Of a stretch of 64,000 nucleotides of DNA, positions 1-11,470 are shown one piece after another. The stretch's first letter is position 1. Each line of letters starts with the position of its first letter. The notes beneath the pieces are model-generated. The model did not search any database and was not told the origin of the DNA. It was given only the letters and a program-made list of their open reading frames with translations. A program made the translations under genes and the position numbers. Where the stretch lies: assembly GCA_029721515.1 (NCBI GenBank), contig CM056550.1:24812619-24876618 (forward strand). Reading direction: 5' to 3'. This DNA comes from Synanceia verrucosa (lineage: Eukaryota > Chordata > Actinopteri > Perciformes > Synanceiidae).

Positions 1-812
1 CCACCAGTGATAGACCACAATGATGACCAGTACCTAAGGACCTATGCGCTCAGACACCATTATGCAACTGCCACACAGCTGCAGGCCTGTTTATGAGAAA
101 TGAGGGGTACTAGAGTTTCCAGACAAACCACACCATTCGCAACTGACTCCACCGCTTTGGCTTGAATGACAGATGACCTTTGCAGGTGACTCCACTGACA
201 CCAAGACACCACCGTGACCGTTTGCAGTGGGCACAAGACCACGTGACCTGGACAATGCAGTCCTGTTCACTGATGAGTGTCGGGTCACCTCACACAGAAA
301 TGATGGTCATCAACTTTGCTGGCAAAGACAAGGTGAGCGATACGCCGAGATCAACATGGTCCCCAGGGTTGGCTTTGGTGGAGGAGGTGCAACAGTCTGG
401 ACAGGCATCACCAGTCAGCACAAAACAGATTTGGTGATTGTAGATAGCCTCAGTCACTACACGTTCTTACCTCAGAGACATAACAGAACCATCATCATCC
501 CCCAATTCTGCTAGCACACCCCTAATGCTCCACCACATGGTGCCAGAATTGTCACAGCTCAACTTAGTCGGAGGGCCAGCAACGTCGCCTGACCTGAACC
601 CCATAGAGCAGGTCTGGGACCAGATGAAGCAGTGACTGGATGCTCGTATTCCCCCCACCTGACCTGGCGGAACTGCTGTAGCTCTTGTGGAGGAGTGGAA
701 ACATTTCCTCAGAACAACATCATGAGGCTAGTGAGGAGCAGGAGACATCACTGTCAAGCTGTCATTGAGGCAAATGACTTTGTCAATTTAGGTTATATGG
801 GGCTATCTTTGT
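1..812 (+). mobile_element. Decayed Tc1-like DNA transposon (transposase pseudogene)
   Basis: A broken copy of a Tc1/mariner-family transposase, which cuts and pastes DNA using a DDE-type catalytic domain. Reading across frames gives recognisable Tc1-like blocks in order: QYLRTYALRHHYATATQLQ (about 30-90), TPLTPRHHRDRLQWAQDH (about 187-243), a block like VLFTDECRV followed by QGERYAEINMVPRVGFGGGG (about 262-390), a piece like NPIEQVWDQMK (about 600-630), and FPQNNIMRLVRSRRHHCQAV near 702-760. Stops and frameshifts separate the blocks, and the segment between the two catalytic regions is shortened, so the copy is inactive. The left end is cut by the window, so the 5' terminal repeat cannot be seen. 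The family assignment rests on recalled Tc1 motifs. Confidence 0.85.
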
Positions 813-1069
813 GATTGCCTAAATTGTTGAGGTAATGAATAATGAAATAATGAAAATGGTGTTTCTTCTCATTCATTAACAGTAATATCAAAGGAAACTA
901 TTACTTGTTTCATTAAAATTCAGACCAAATAGGAAAAGCACTCATGTAAATAACAATATCCATAACTTATTGTGAGTAGTGTATACAAAACGTTAAATAT
1001 TGAAGGCAATCATAATTTAACCCCAAGATCCTTTTGGAGTCAGTGCTTGTGCCATAAATTAATTTGAAT

Positions 1070-1293
1070 TAATTTGGGGGCAGCTGTGGCTCAGTGGCGG
1101 AGTAGGTCAACCACCAGGTCAGTGGTTCGATTCCCACCTCCAGGAGTCATATGCTGTGGCGTCCTTGAGCAAGATACCAATCTCCAAATTGCTCCCAGTG
1201 CTGCTCATTATTGTGTGGATGGGTAAATGTGATACATGGTGTCAAGCACTTTGAGTGGTCAGATAAAGATGCAATATAAATACAGTCTGTAAG
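1070..1293 (+). repeat. tRNA-like SINE or short non-autonomous repeat
   Basis: This stretch begins GGGGGCAGCTGTGGCTCAGT and contains a B-box-like GGTTCGATTCC, followed by phrases common in teleost dispersed repeats (TTGAGCAAGATACC, CAAATTGCTCCC, a closing ATGCAATATAAATACAG). The head resembles a tRNA gene, but the body is far too long and there is no full cloverleaf, so I call it a repeat and not a tRNA. Whether it is a SINE or a non-autonomous DNA element cannot be decided here. Confidence 0.6.
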
Positions 1294-3250
1294 AGGTAGT
1301 AAGAAAATGAAACCTCTCACTCCCCAGATTGAAGTCCATCAGTCTTGGATGTGGTAAACAAGCACACAGAGACGCAAAACTGTGGTTATTATACAGTCTC
1401 CACCCTCCACTTTAGCGACGTGAGTGTCTGTACAGATAAGGACTTAATTTCCTTGTTAAAACTCAAAGTATCAAAGGAGCCTGTCATTTAATGTTGAGCC
1501 CTGCTTATTATCATTCACACCAGCATCTGCTTGCAGAAACCATCAGGAACCACTCTAACCAGTCCAGCAACATGTCAGCGCTGGTCCCAGCATTCCTCTC
1601 TGGTTACTTACTTATACTGAGTCACTTCTTGATGTATTCTTGGTAAGCACTGCAAAACAGTCTGACTTTTTGATTGTATTAGCACAGATGGTGCCTCAGT
1701 TTCAAGTGTGTAATTAAAGTAACAGTTGAATGAGGACCCACGCTAACTCTCTGCTTCAGTTGATCATCATATAAAATGTTGTAGTGTGTTTTATCAAGAG
1801 GGAAGTAATAGTGCCCACTTTGATGGTTAGTCTTTTGGATTCAGGGTGAATCTCACCTTTCACTAGAGCTTAGTTTAACCATTGGTCTGTCCAGCATCTC
1901 CACAGGGGAGGTGGCACCGTTGTCACTGGAGCTGCTGCTGAAGTCTGAAGTCAAACGCCTTTCTTCTCTGCAGAAACAAGTAACAGCATGAGACATTATA
2001 ACATCACAGTGGGAATAAACCACAACAGGGCTCTCATGTTAATAGGAAAAAAAGGGAACAGATGTCTGGAAATTTATTGAAAATAGTTAATAAAAGCATG
2101 GGGGATTCAAATTTGCCCAAATCATTGTAGAGGCACAACAGGAATCCTAATTAAGACTTTCAGAAATGAGTCTTTTGACTTTTACTGCCAAATGTAGTGG
2201 AGAAGATGTTCTTCAGTGTGGCAACACAGCAAGTGGCCAGAAATCAGACATCAGTGTGAAATGCTGAATTATCCCAAGTTTTTGTGTTATAGCAAACAAA
2301 ACAAAAACAAACAGCAGGAAAGGGAGAAGACGGTATGAAGCAGCTGGTCCGGGAACGATGTGATTGCTTTTAATTGATCACCTGCTGCACTGGTGATTAA
2401 TACAAAGGTCTTGGTAAAAATTCAGTCCGAACCTGCCGTCCCTGAGGTGCTGTAGGAAACAGAGGGTCTGTCATACTACATAATCTGAAAGATGATGAAA
2501 TGTTGGTTCATAAGAAATAAAACACACCCTCTCAGCTACAGCCTGACTGGTCTGGTATGACCACCAGTTTATGGATTTCTTTCCTGTTTTGATTTTTTTT
2601 TTAGTTCACGTCTCATGTTTACTTTTCTTCCTGGTTTTCCAACCTTTTTCATCAGCTGCCTCACCCTGATCAGCTTCACTTGTCCCTCATTAGTCCTCTC
2701 CTCATACTCACCTGTTCTCACTGCCCCAATTAATCAGTCACTATTTATAGAGCCTCTGTCGTTTTGTGCTTTGTAGGTTGCTCTATTGTTGCTGTGAATT
2801 GGTTTATGTACCTGTACCTGCCAGCCATATGGCAATTTATACTGCATTTTAGCATTCATAAGTATATTGTGGCCAAAATGGCTGCTGCATTTCACTTTAA
2901 ATGTAAAATGTCAGTTTTGTCCATCACCATGTACATTTTCACAGCTCTGTAAAGATGATTAGTGCCAAGCACACAAGTTGCCAAACAGGCTCTGAGGTGC
3001 TGCCTTTCCTAGACTATGGACTGGTCTTACAATGGCAACAGTTGCTGTTAAAATAACGCCCTTGTTGTCAGTCTACATGTTGGGCCTATGAGGTCTTGGT
3101 TACCTCTAATGAGTGAGCTATTTTGGTATCTAGGGCACAGGCAAAACATGTTGAACAAAGACACAGGGCACTGAAGACGAGGTGAAAAGTCAAAAATACA
3201 CATGGCCAACAAATCTAAAAAAAAAAAAAAAAAATCCAAAATCAAAATAA
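1294..3250. other. Intergenic stretch with no recognised gene
   Basis: About 2 kb of AT-rich sequence between the SINE-like repeat and the 3' end of plekhs1. The longest open frames are about 60 codons, show no family resemblance and have no convincing splice context. Nothing was recognised here, including the gene (DCLRE1A) that follows PLEKHS1 in human. Confidence 0.6.
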
Positions 3251-3274
3251 AAAAAAGATCTACCTGTGTGATAT

Positions 3275-3280
3275 TTTATT
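3275..3280 (-). promoter_or_regulatory. Candidate polyadenylation signal of plekhs1
   Basis: TTTATT on the plus strand reads AATAAA on the minus strand, about 115 bases past the read-through stop of the last plekhs1 coding exon. It is the nearest canonical signal in the right orientation. Confidence 0.4.
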
Positions 3281-3392
3281 AATTCATCAATTTTTTACTT
3301 TCAAATTTATATAAATTTGATATATTTCTTTTTTTTTTCCTCCCTTATGTTTGAATACTACCGTTGCTGATGAATAAAATATCTCATTTTTT

Positions 3393-6300
3393 TCATGGAA
3401 ACAATAAAAGCATGAAACAAAAGGGGAAAAAAAAATCGACGCACCTGTCCTCAGCAGGACCTGTCTCCTCGTCTGCTGTCTCCTCATCGAATGAAGGCAG
3501 TGGAGATACTTGTGTCTTCAGCTTGTCGAAGACTTGAGTGACAGACCTCATCAGTGTTCCCGTGGTAACCTGTTCAACTTCATGGTCCCTGGAAGCATTT
3601 GGCACATTGATCTACTCTCAGTTTCAGTAGTCACAGATTATTTTTCATTGTTTCTGTCTCTATGAACCGGACTTACGCTGCCTGAGTCCCTTGTCCACTA
3701 GTTTTGACTTCCATCATCGATTCATATCTATAAGAGATGCAAAAGACACCTGTTAGGTACTGTTGTACTCATCCTCCAGTGAGAATGAATGTGATTGTAT
3801 GTGCAAGTTTTACACAGGAATAGTTGAATATATCAAATAAACATACACAACAATCAACACTCACACTGAGTCCAAGCTTTTGCGTCGAATCACACCATTT
3901 TCCCCTTGTATTTGAGTAAAGTAGCTTCTTGGATAGTCATAGATTGGATACACAGGCTCTGATGCGCGTCTCTTAGAATAATCTTCACTTTGCTGGCAAA
4001 TCCAAAAGCATTATATGATATACTGTATGCAACCATAAAACCATAATGCACGTCACTTTTCAATTCAAAGTCAATTCTCCATCACCCGAACTCACATCTC
4101 TTAACGTATCCTCACTGGATTTACATTTCTGTACAAGAGTTTGCGCTTTTGAAATCTCGGCGTCGTTATCCAGAGCATTTGAGGACGGATCAGACATGGA
4201 CCGAATTTTCAACTCTGCCTGAGAAAGAAAAGAAAACACACATTTAAAAGCACCTCTGTGTACAGTAGTGATTGCATTACTGCTCACTGATGGCACAAAG
4301 ATTTCTTTGTAGAGAAATGAGACAATCTCAGTGAGAATGTGCATGTGCAGTGGATTTATTGCTTTCAGAGCATCCATCTCAGTGTCCCTGGGTTGGATGC
4401 CTTGGTTACACATTTGGTCATGTAATTGGATGTAAGGGTCTTGTAACAGTGTGTCAATAAAGATCTAGTCGCTTCACTGAAACCTGGATAATCAAACTGA
4501 AACTACCTGCCAAATTCATCTGGGTTGGTATTTAATGATGATTAATCATGTTACATGTTGTGTGTGAGTCATTCTTAATTCTCTGAAAATGAACTGCCAA
4601 ATACACCCAGAATAAAATGTTCTTAAGGTTTTATTAATTTATTTCATATACAGGGAGTGTAACCACAACGCCCAGCTTTGATATCGTCCTTGGGACCTTT
4701 CTTGCATGTCAGCCTCTCCTTCCCCACAGATTATTATAATGTACAGATTATTAGAGAGGATACATGGGTTTACGCATTAACTAAACCAACACATCAAGCA
4801 GATTCACACAAAGGTATCTGATTTAATATCAGATCGACAGAATGCGTGCTTTTAGAACATGCAGAGCTTTAGTTTCAGTATGGACCAACCTTTTCAGGCA
4901 CAGCGTCAGATTTCTGTTTCCGCAAAATGGGTTTTGAAATAACCTGGTAAAACAGGAAGAAGAAGTCTAATTTAAAAGAGTCAAATAGAGAGTGCTTGTT
5001 GCATTCGCCAGGGACACTGAGGGGATTCCCACTGACTGAGCAAGTGTCAAACAGATGGAGGAAGAGGTCAATAGCAGGAAATAAAGTGAAGTGAAAGAAG
5101 CAAAAATCAACTTGTCAGGCATTGTTAGAATGCATTTGAGCCAGATGGTGAAATAGATGTTGAAATAGTTCAACATTCAAACCAGATTTATTTGCTTTCT
5201 CTCCAATAGTTAGACTAGAGGAGCATTGATCTTCTCTATCTCTACGCTAAGAGAATAAATTTGTTTTCCAAAATGTTGAACTATTCCATTAACACGCTCT
5301 GTGATGGACAGATGAGGAACATACTTTAAATATTTACCTCAATTGTCGGCTGCCCGTTGGACATTTCCTTCAGCAGAAAAAAAACAGGGACAGTATATTG
5401 TCAGTGACACAGCTGGTAAAGTTCAACGATAAAGAGCTGTTACAAAACATGATGAAGAACTAAAATCTCAATGTACCTCTGAACTCATACATTTATGTGG
5501 CCGGTTTTTCAGGGCGTCAAACAGGTCAGAGAACCAGCCGTCCACATCCTCACTGAGAGCAAATGAAACACTCTGAAACCTCATGTCCAGATACAATTAA
5601 AGCTATTACGTTCATTTGAAAAGTCAATTCTAAAATCAAATATAGAGTGGAAATAGTGACATTTAGTAGCAATTTAATGTGAACAGAAAGGAAGGTAAAG
5701 TCATTATCAGCAAATAGTCAGTTACTAAACAAGAGAGCAACATCAATTTCTTTTTGATTGTTACAACTCCCAAAATAGTAGGATGGGTGAAGGGACGTGT
5801 TTTATGAGGTACTGAGAGAGTGTCAAATTAATGCAATCCATATCTGGGACTGATAATCTGCACGTTGCATGACAACATCCAAAAGCAAACTCTTTTGAAA
5901 AGCATATACTCATTTCAATGGCTGTATTAGAACACAAAAAGAAAAACAAATACCCTGTGGTAAAGTGTGATTTTGCTACCTGTGAATCAGATTTTAGATT
6001 AGGTTTTTGACATTCTTATTCTTCTTATACATCCCTAAAATATAGCTCTGGAAAAAGTTAAGAGACCACTGCAAATGATTAGTTTTGCTGGTTTTACTAT
6101 CTATAGGTATGCGTTTGAGTAAAATGAACATTTTTATTTCATTCTATAAAGTGCTCTCTCAAATTTGAAATGAAAATATTGCAATTTTGAGCATTTATTG
6201 CATAATGCAAAGAAAACATGTTCATATTCATTTTTAAACAACACTAATATTTTAATATTAGGAAGAGTTTCTAAGTCATTATTGTTGGGATAATCTCAAT

Positions 6301-7600
6301 CTTTAATCACAGCAGTGATTTTTATAATCTTCCTCATAAAATAAGCTTTCGTTCAGGTGATCACCTGATCAGTGTCTCATTAAGTAAAATAAGAACACTT
6401 ATGTTGGAATCAAACAAACACTGAAATGGACTTGCTGCCATAGATGTAGAGATGTTTACATTTGTGAGAGTGCTCTCTTATTTTTTTCCTGAGCTGTATC
6501 TACAAAATTGTCAGGTGTTTTTGTGGAGTAGAAGTACAAATTACATGATCTTTCACTGTATACAGTGGAGTAAAATGAATGGAAGATGGCAGAGATGCTA
6601 AAAAAAATCAATTGCACTGCTTTATATTGCTTGTAAAATCCAGGTGACAGACCTGTCCTTGCCGACGAGGAAGTAGTCGCGCTCAGCTGCCCTGATGTAG
6701 AGCACACAGGATGGCGAGCACTTGAAGCTCTTCTGGACCCATCCCCATCTCTGGTGGTTTTGAGGGCTCACATACAACAGTGAGATACTGACAGAGACAG
6801 AACGACCAAGATGGTTTAACTGCATTATATTATTTGAATGATATGAAATATATTAAATTACCCACAGAAGCAGTGGATTGGCATTGATTGTGCTTTGTGA
6901 GGACATACTGTGATAAGTCTATCCCTCCTAGCGGCCTGTCTCTTTCCTCTGGACTCCTGAAGTACTTTAGGAGGTGTTCGTGCTCACTGATTTTGAACAG
7001 CACAAAATATCGCTTCTTCCATGATTTCTGCAGAAGACACATGATAAAATAAATAATGAAATGTGATAATAAACCAGCCATAAAGAGCAAACATTGTGCC
7101 AACTCTGTCACCTCTGTCTTCAGCCGTTTCTGGGGAGGAGACTTGAACAGGTACCCGGCTCTAACTTCTGTCGTAACGCCAACAGGTTTGTAGAAGACAG
7201 CACTTCCACCTGAGGACGGAAGAAAAGTCGACTGCTTTGTGTTCAATATACTTAAATCTCATCTTTGTTTACAGAAATCTTCAACTGTATTCTCCTGTAG
7301 GTGCTGTCGGGGGAAAACCAGAGATCATGAACGAGGAACAGTGAGAAGTTAGAATGGCAATTAAAATAAGACACCAAGAAGAAACTATAAAACACCCACA
7401 GCTAATAATAAGCATTAATGTTGGTACATTCCAGGTTTCCTTGTCAAATTAATCTTTCGAGACATGATAGAGTCAGCAGTTGAAACAGGTTTTTCTGAGG
7501 CAGAATGTTTACCAAAATGACAGGAAGTAACTACAACACAAACGATAAAACAGATTTCCAAATGTGATACACTACCTGCACCTTTCTGGCTCTTATGCAT
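3393..7600 (-). CDS. plekhs1: plekhs1, PH-domain adaptor protein (family S member 1)
   Basis: A spliced minus-strand gene. Coding exons, 5' to 3': 7576-7600, 7112-7209, 6909-7027, 6653-6787, 5477-5552, 5338-5367, 4890-4943, 4096-4218, 3865-3992, 3677-3727, 3445-3588. Phases agree at every junction. The start is the ATG at 7600 in an exon whose acceptor lies at 7613. Exons 2-5 encode a pleckstrin-homology domain: GYLFKSPPQKRLK, SWKKRYFVLFKISEHEHLLK, a beta strand ending IDLS, then CVLYIRAAERDYFLVG and the C-terminal helix DGWFSDLFDALK. The rest is low in structure, with a tyrosine motif SEPVYPIYDYP that could be a phosphorylation site. The 3' end is uncertain. The 3588 exon has a donor at 3445 but also reads on to a stop at 3393, giving about 345 residues; human PLEKHS1 is longer. 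The name rests on the PH sequence plus the neighbouring casp7. Function is poorly known; phosphoinositide binding is inferred from the fold. Confidence 0.78.
6043..6498. mobile_element. Short inverted-repeat DNA element in plekhs1 intron
   Basis: The left end (TAGCTCTGGAAAAAGTTAAG) and the reverse of the right end (ACAGCTCAGGAAAAAAATAA) are imperfect inverted repeats of about 28 bases. Both ends are flanked by TA, the target duplication typical of Tc1/mariner-type elements. The interior codes for nothing obvious. It resembles a dispersed element with AGCTCTGGAAAAA termini that I recall from fish genomes. It lies in the intron between plekhs1 coding exons 4 and 5. Confidence 0.55.
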
Positions 7601-8188
7601 TGTGACACCACACCTAAACAAAATAAAACAACACATGTATCAGTCTGTCACTCTACAACAGCATAAAAATACCCATAAGGAAATAGATAACCTTTCAAAC
7701 TAACACTGTATGGCTTAAGTAGGCACACGCTTCTGTGAAAGCATAAAACAGAGCTCTATCCACAAAACAGAAGCCATGTAAATGTGAGTTCATGAGGGAA
7801 AAAAAGTACACATTTTTATTATTTAAAGATGTTAAAAAAGTCTCAACATACAGTATTAGCAATGTTAAACTCAACAGTATTCATTGTCTTTTTTATACCA
7901 GGCCAATGTTTACACATTTTAACACTCTCCTCGACGACATCCAAACCAAACGTGTTAGCAGGTGGACACAAATTCAGCTTTTCATTACAAATCAATATAA
8001 CAGAAACAGCAAAAAGATTCTAACGCCTTAAATTCTCTGACTGTAAACAGTAGAAAAAAGTAATATTCTTACCCGTGAGATTCTGCTCACCTCACTCTTC
8101 TTGACAGCAACTGTTGCTTAATGAAGAAATGCTTTCCCATACAACAATGACAGTACAGGGAACAGGAGTTTCTGGTTCCTTGCTTTGA

Positions 8189-8214
8189 TTTTTTTTTTTT
8201 TTTTTTTTTTTTTT
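8189..8214. repeat. Poly-T tract
   Basis: An uninterrupted run of about 26 T upstream of plekhs1. It may be the tail of an old minus-strand retroposon, but nothing recognisable is attached. Confidence 0.8.
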
Positions 8215-8550
8215 AAGGTCTACCTGCTGAGTTGTGGAGCTGCATGCTGTGAAGGAGAGTTTGAGAGCCAAAGGAAAAGTCTGACGGCAGCTTTTGATGA
8301 CTGATGACAAATTGATTGATAGCTGAAAGACTGATGAGTGGCAGGGACTTAGATACTTACTGTGCCAATTATCTAAATAATTTGTTTTAGTTGTATTCAT
8401 AAAAAAAGAATCAGTAGTCACAGACAATTTTTTTTTTAAAAAAAAGAGAAAAAATAAGAAAATATAACACTTCTCTGACACTTTCTAGACAAAAATGTGG
8501 GCAACAGTTTACTTCAACCTTCCTATTTAACATTTATAAGCCCTATATGT

Positions 8551-8893
8551 GGGCGGCATGGTGGTGTAGTGGTTAGCACTGTCCCCTCACAGCAAGAAGG
8601 TCCCGGGTTTGAATCCCGGGGCCATTCTGTGTGGAGTTTGCATGTTCTCCCCCTGTCTGCGTGGGTTCTCTCCGGGTACGCCGGCTTCCTTCCACCATCC
8701 AAAAACACGCATGGGGATTAGGTTAATTGGCTAATTTAAATTGAAAGTAGGTGTGAATGTGAGTGTGAGTGGTTGTCTGTCTCTATGTGCCCTGCGATGA
8801 GGTGGCGACTTGTCCAGGGTGTACCCTGCCTTCTGCCCTAAGACAGCTGTGATAGGATCCAGCCCCCGGCTACCCTATTAGGATAAGCGGTAG
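8551..8893 (+). repeat. tRNA-derived SINE-like repeat, copy 1
   Basis: The head reads GGGCGGCATGGTGGTGTAGT and GGTTAGCACT, with a B-box-like GGTTTGAATCC, as in tRNA-derived SINEs. The body contains phrases common in teleosts (GGAGTTTGCATGTTCTCCCC, TTAGGTTAATTGGC, GATAAGCGGTAG). Two related copies on the opposite strand lie at 39,700-39,921 and 43,305-43,535. The clear tRNA head and closing phrases suggest this copy is nearly full length. Confidence 0.8.
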
Positions 8894-10182
8894 ATTTGCC
8901 TCAGTCTGAGTGATCAGCTTTGAGTCCCTGCTGTGCCATGCCTGTCTACATTTGACCTTTCCTGCTTGTACATATGCACGGGTCATTTGTAGAAAGGTCA
9001 TGAAGGTCATAGTAAGTGTTTTAAACAGACATTGACTGAGACTAATGTAACTGTCTCAGAGAGAAGACACACTTCAGTCACTCAGTGTACTTCATACTGT
9101 ATATCTGTGAAAAAGCACAGTATATATAAAAAATATCCAGACTAACAGACTTCACAAACTCCCTCAAATGTGCATGTAGTAAACACTTCTACTTTGGTTT
9201 CTTTTTGAGAAAACAAATTGTCATTGGTGACCCACACTCCTTAACCTGCAATTCCTGATTTTATTTATTTTCTGCCTGTGTGGGTTTCTAAGGAAATACT
9301 TGTGAAAGACCAGCAGCACCTGCAGCGACAGAGAGAGGACGTCATTTACAGGATGAAGAAGCTGGCAGCTAAGCAGGTGGAGATAACAGTAAGTCTGTTC
9401 TGTTGTTTAACAGTGTTCAGTAGAAACACAATGCAGTACAAATTGCTCGCTGACTGACATCTGTTATTACTAAATCATTTTTCACCTTCAGGCGACGCCT
9501 GCAAAATCACACATGGTGGGACCACATGGTGGAGTATTTAACGTTGTAGTTTCAGTAGTCTTTGCACGTACTAAAATACAGAGGCAAGATCATATTTAAT
9601 AAAGTTTTTTGTATGTATTAAATAAACAAACAGGAATCTATGGTCTATGCTGTTCCATCAGTGCCACTGTCCATTAACATTTTGTTCCAAAAACATCCCA
9701 TATTCCTAAAATCACAATGTGTGCTGCATGAACTGAAGAGAGAGGATATTTTATAGAATTATGCTTTTCAAAATCTTGTGTAATTTGATTGCTAGCAAGC
9801 AGCGGTGGAACATAGTGCTGCCTCAAGGTTAAATGAGTTCTGAATTGTGAAGTGTACTTTTGAAAGTCTCTGTTATCCTGATAGAGCACTTCCTTGTGCA
9901 TTTTTCCACATAAAACTGTCTTATTAAAACTTGTTTTGTGGATACTTTATTTGCTGCATGTTGAAAGAAAAAAAAACAATATTTAATGATTATATTTCAA
10001 GCAAAAGTATCAATTATTCTTTGTCTTATTTCCAGTTTTTTTTAAATTGTGAGTTTAATTGAGATTTGCTATTTTTCTTCATCTAATATGGCCATAAGTA
10101 TATTATTCATGGTTTTGGACTGTTTTTCAAGGAAAACAAGCAAAAATGAATAGTTTACTGTGTTCAGAGTTTACATTAGATT

Positions 10183-10260
10183 AGATTAGATAAACTTTAT
10201 TGATCCTTTCAGACAGTGCTCTCTGGGAAATTAAAGTTCAAGCAGCATCAGTACAGTACA
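10183..10260 (-). mobile_element. Retrotransposon 3' tail fragment
   Basis: Read on the minus strand this gives TTTCCCAGAGAGCACTG, then GATCAATAAAGTTTATC and repeated TAATC. This is the usual 3' end of a common teleost non-LTR retrotransposon (a short AATAAAGT tail followed by a tetra- or pentanucleotide repeat). No coding part is attached. It lies within an intron of the TRIM pseudogene. Confidence 0.5.
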
Positions 10261-11189
10261 TAATCCAAAAGCAGAAATAAAAGACAGAGATGCAGAGGGA
10301 ATAAATGTGATCAAAATATAAAAAAACACACAACACACGAGTATTCAAACATTTAAAAATTAAGGGGATCATATCAGTGATGTAGCACACTATTACAAAT
10401 GCATTTTTGACTCTTATGGCACTCTCCCCTCAGAAAAAGACCAATGCAGTGAAGGAAAAAAAATCAAGAAATAGTATGAGGACATGAAGCGAGTCCTGGA
10501 TGAGGATCTTTGTCTCACATTGACCCAGCTGGACACGGAGTATGAGGCCACAGAGAAGCTAGTGGAGGACAGGATAGAGGACTGCTACCACCTCACTCAG
10601 GAACTGGACCAGGAACTGTCCAACACTGGTTCCCATGTGAAGACACAGGAAATTCAGGGAAACACAAGGACAAAATCTGGTGTAGTTGTGTCAATGCACC
10701 AATTCAGGCTGTTTTGTCAGTGGTAGAAAGATCAGCAATTATTTCTTATGTTCATCTCTTCTACAGAGTGCTGAAACAGAAAAGAGGTATGTTCATATTT
10801 CTGGTTATTAAAGCTTGCTAGAAAATGTAATTTACAACCTCCTGAGTGGTATCAACTCTGAAATTAGAATAGCTGAGATCCTAAAGCTGGCTGACCCTGA
10901 CCTGATTCAGATGGATGAGTTCAAGAATGAAGAAGTGCTGAGCCTCACCATCAGCCTGCTGCTGTTCATCAGATCCCAGGTCCCTGTCACCAAGAGGCTG
11001 TTTCAGACCTGTGAGTTCACCCAGAAAACATGCGAAGGAGTCCTGCTCCTGGCTACGTCAAACGTTACAATTATTGTCAATTAGTAAACGCTGTACGTCA
11101 CAAGCGTTCCTCTGTTGTGTTTACGTGTGAGAACATGAAAGCTCAACTAACAATAATAATAATATTAATACATTTTATTTGGTGGCGCC

Positions 11190-11470
11190 TTTCAGGTCAC
11201 TCATGTTCATGTTTACATAAAAACATGAAATGTTTGTGTTATATGTATAGGAAGGGAGTTCCAGACTCTGGGAGCCGAGCAGCTCAAGGATCAGGCACCC
11301 GTGGTACTGAGGCGTGACGTGGGGATGGTTAGTAGTCCAGCAGAGGATGAGCGGAGGGTACGACAGGGGGTGTATTCTTGGAGGAGGTCGCAAAGGTAGG
11401 TGGGGACTAAGTTATGAAGAGCTTTATATGTCAGGAGAAGGTTTTTGTGTTGTACAGAGCCAGTGATGTT
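11190..11470 (-). mobile_element. LINE ORF2 C-terminal fragment
   Basis: The minus strand encodes NLLLTYKALHNLVPTYLCDL followed by LRSSSAGLLTIPTSRLSTTG. This matches the well-known end of fish non-LTR reverse transcriptases (pattern LLTYKALHGLAPSYLSDLL, then LRSS and RLSTxG). The frame then breaks before a piece resembling the usual W-SLP end. It is a 5'-truncated, dead insertion in the last intron of the TRIM pseudogene. Confidence 0.75.

Noticed and set aside
8560..8630. tRNA gene
   Set aside because: Only a tRNA-like SINE head; no full cloverleaf, and related copies recur in the window with a SINE body. The same applies to 1,080-1,140.
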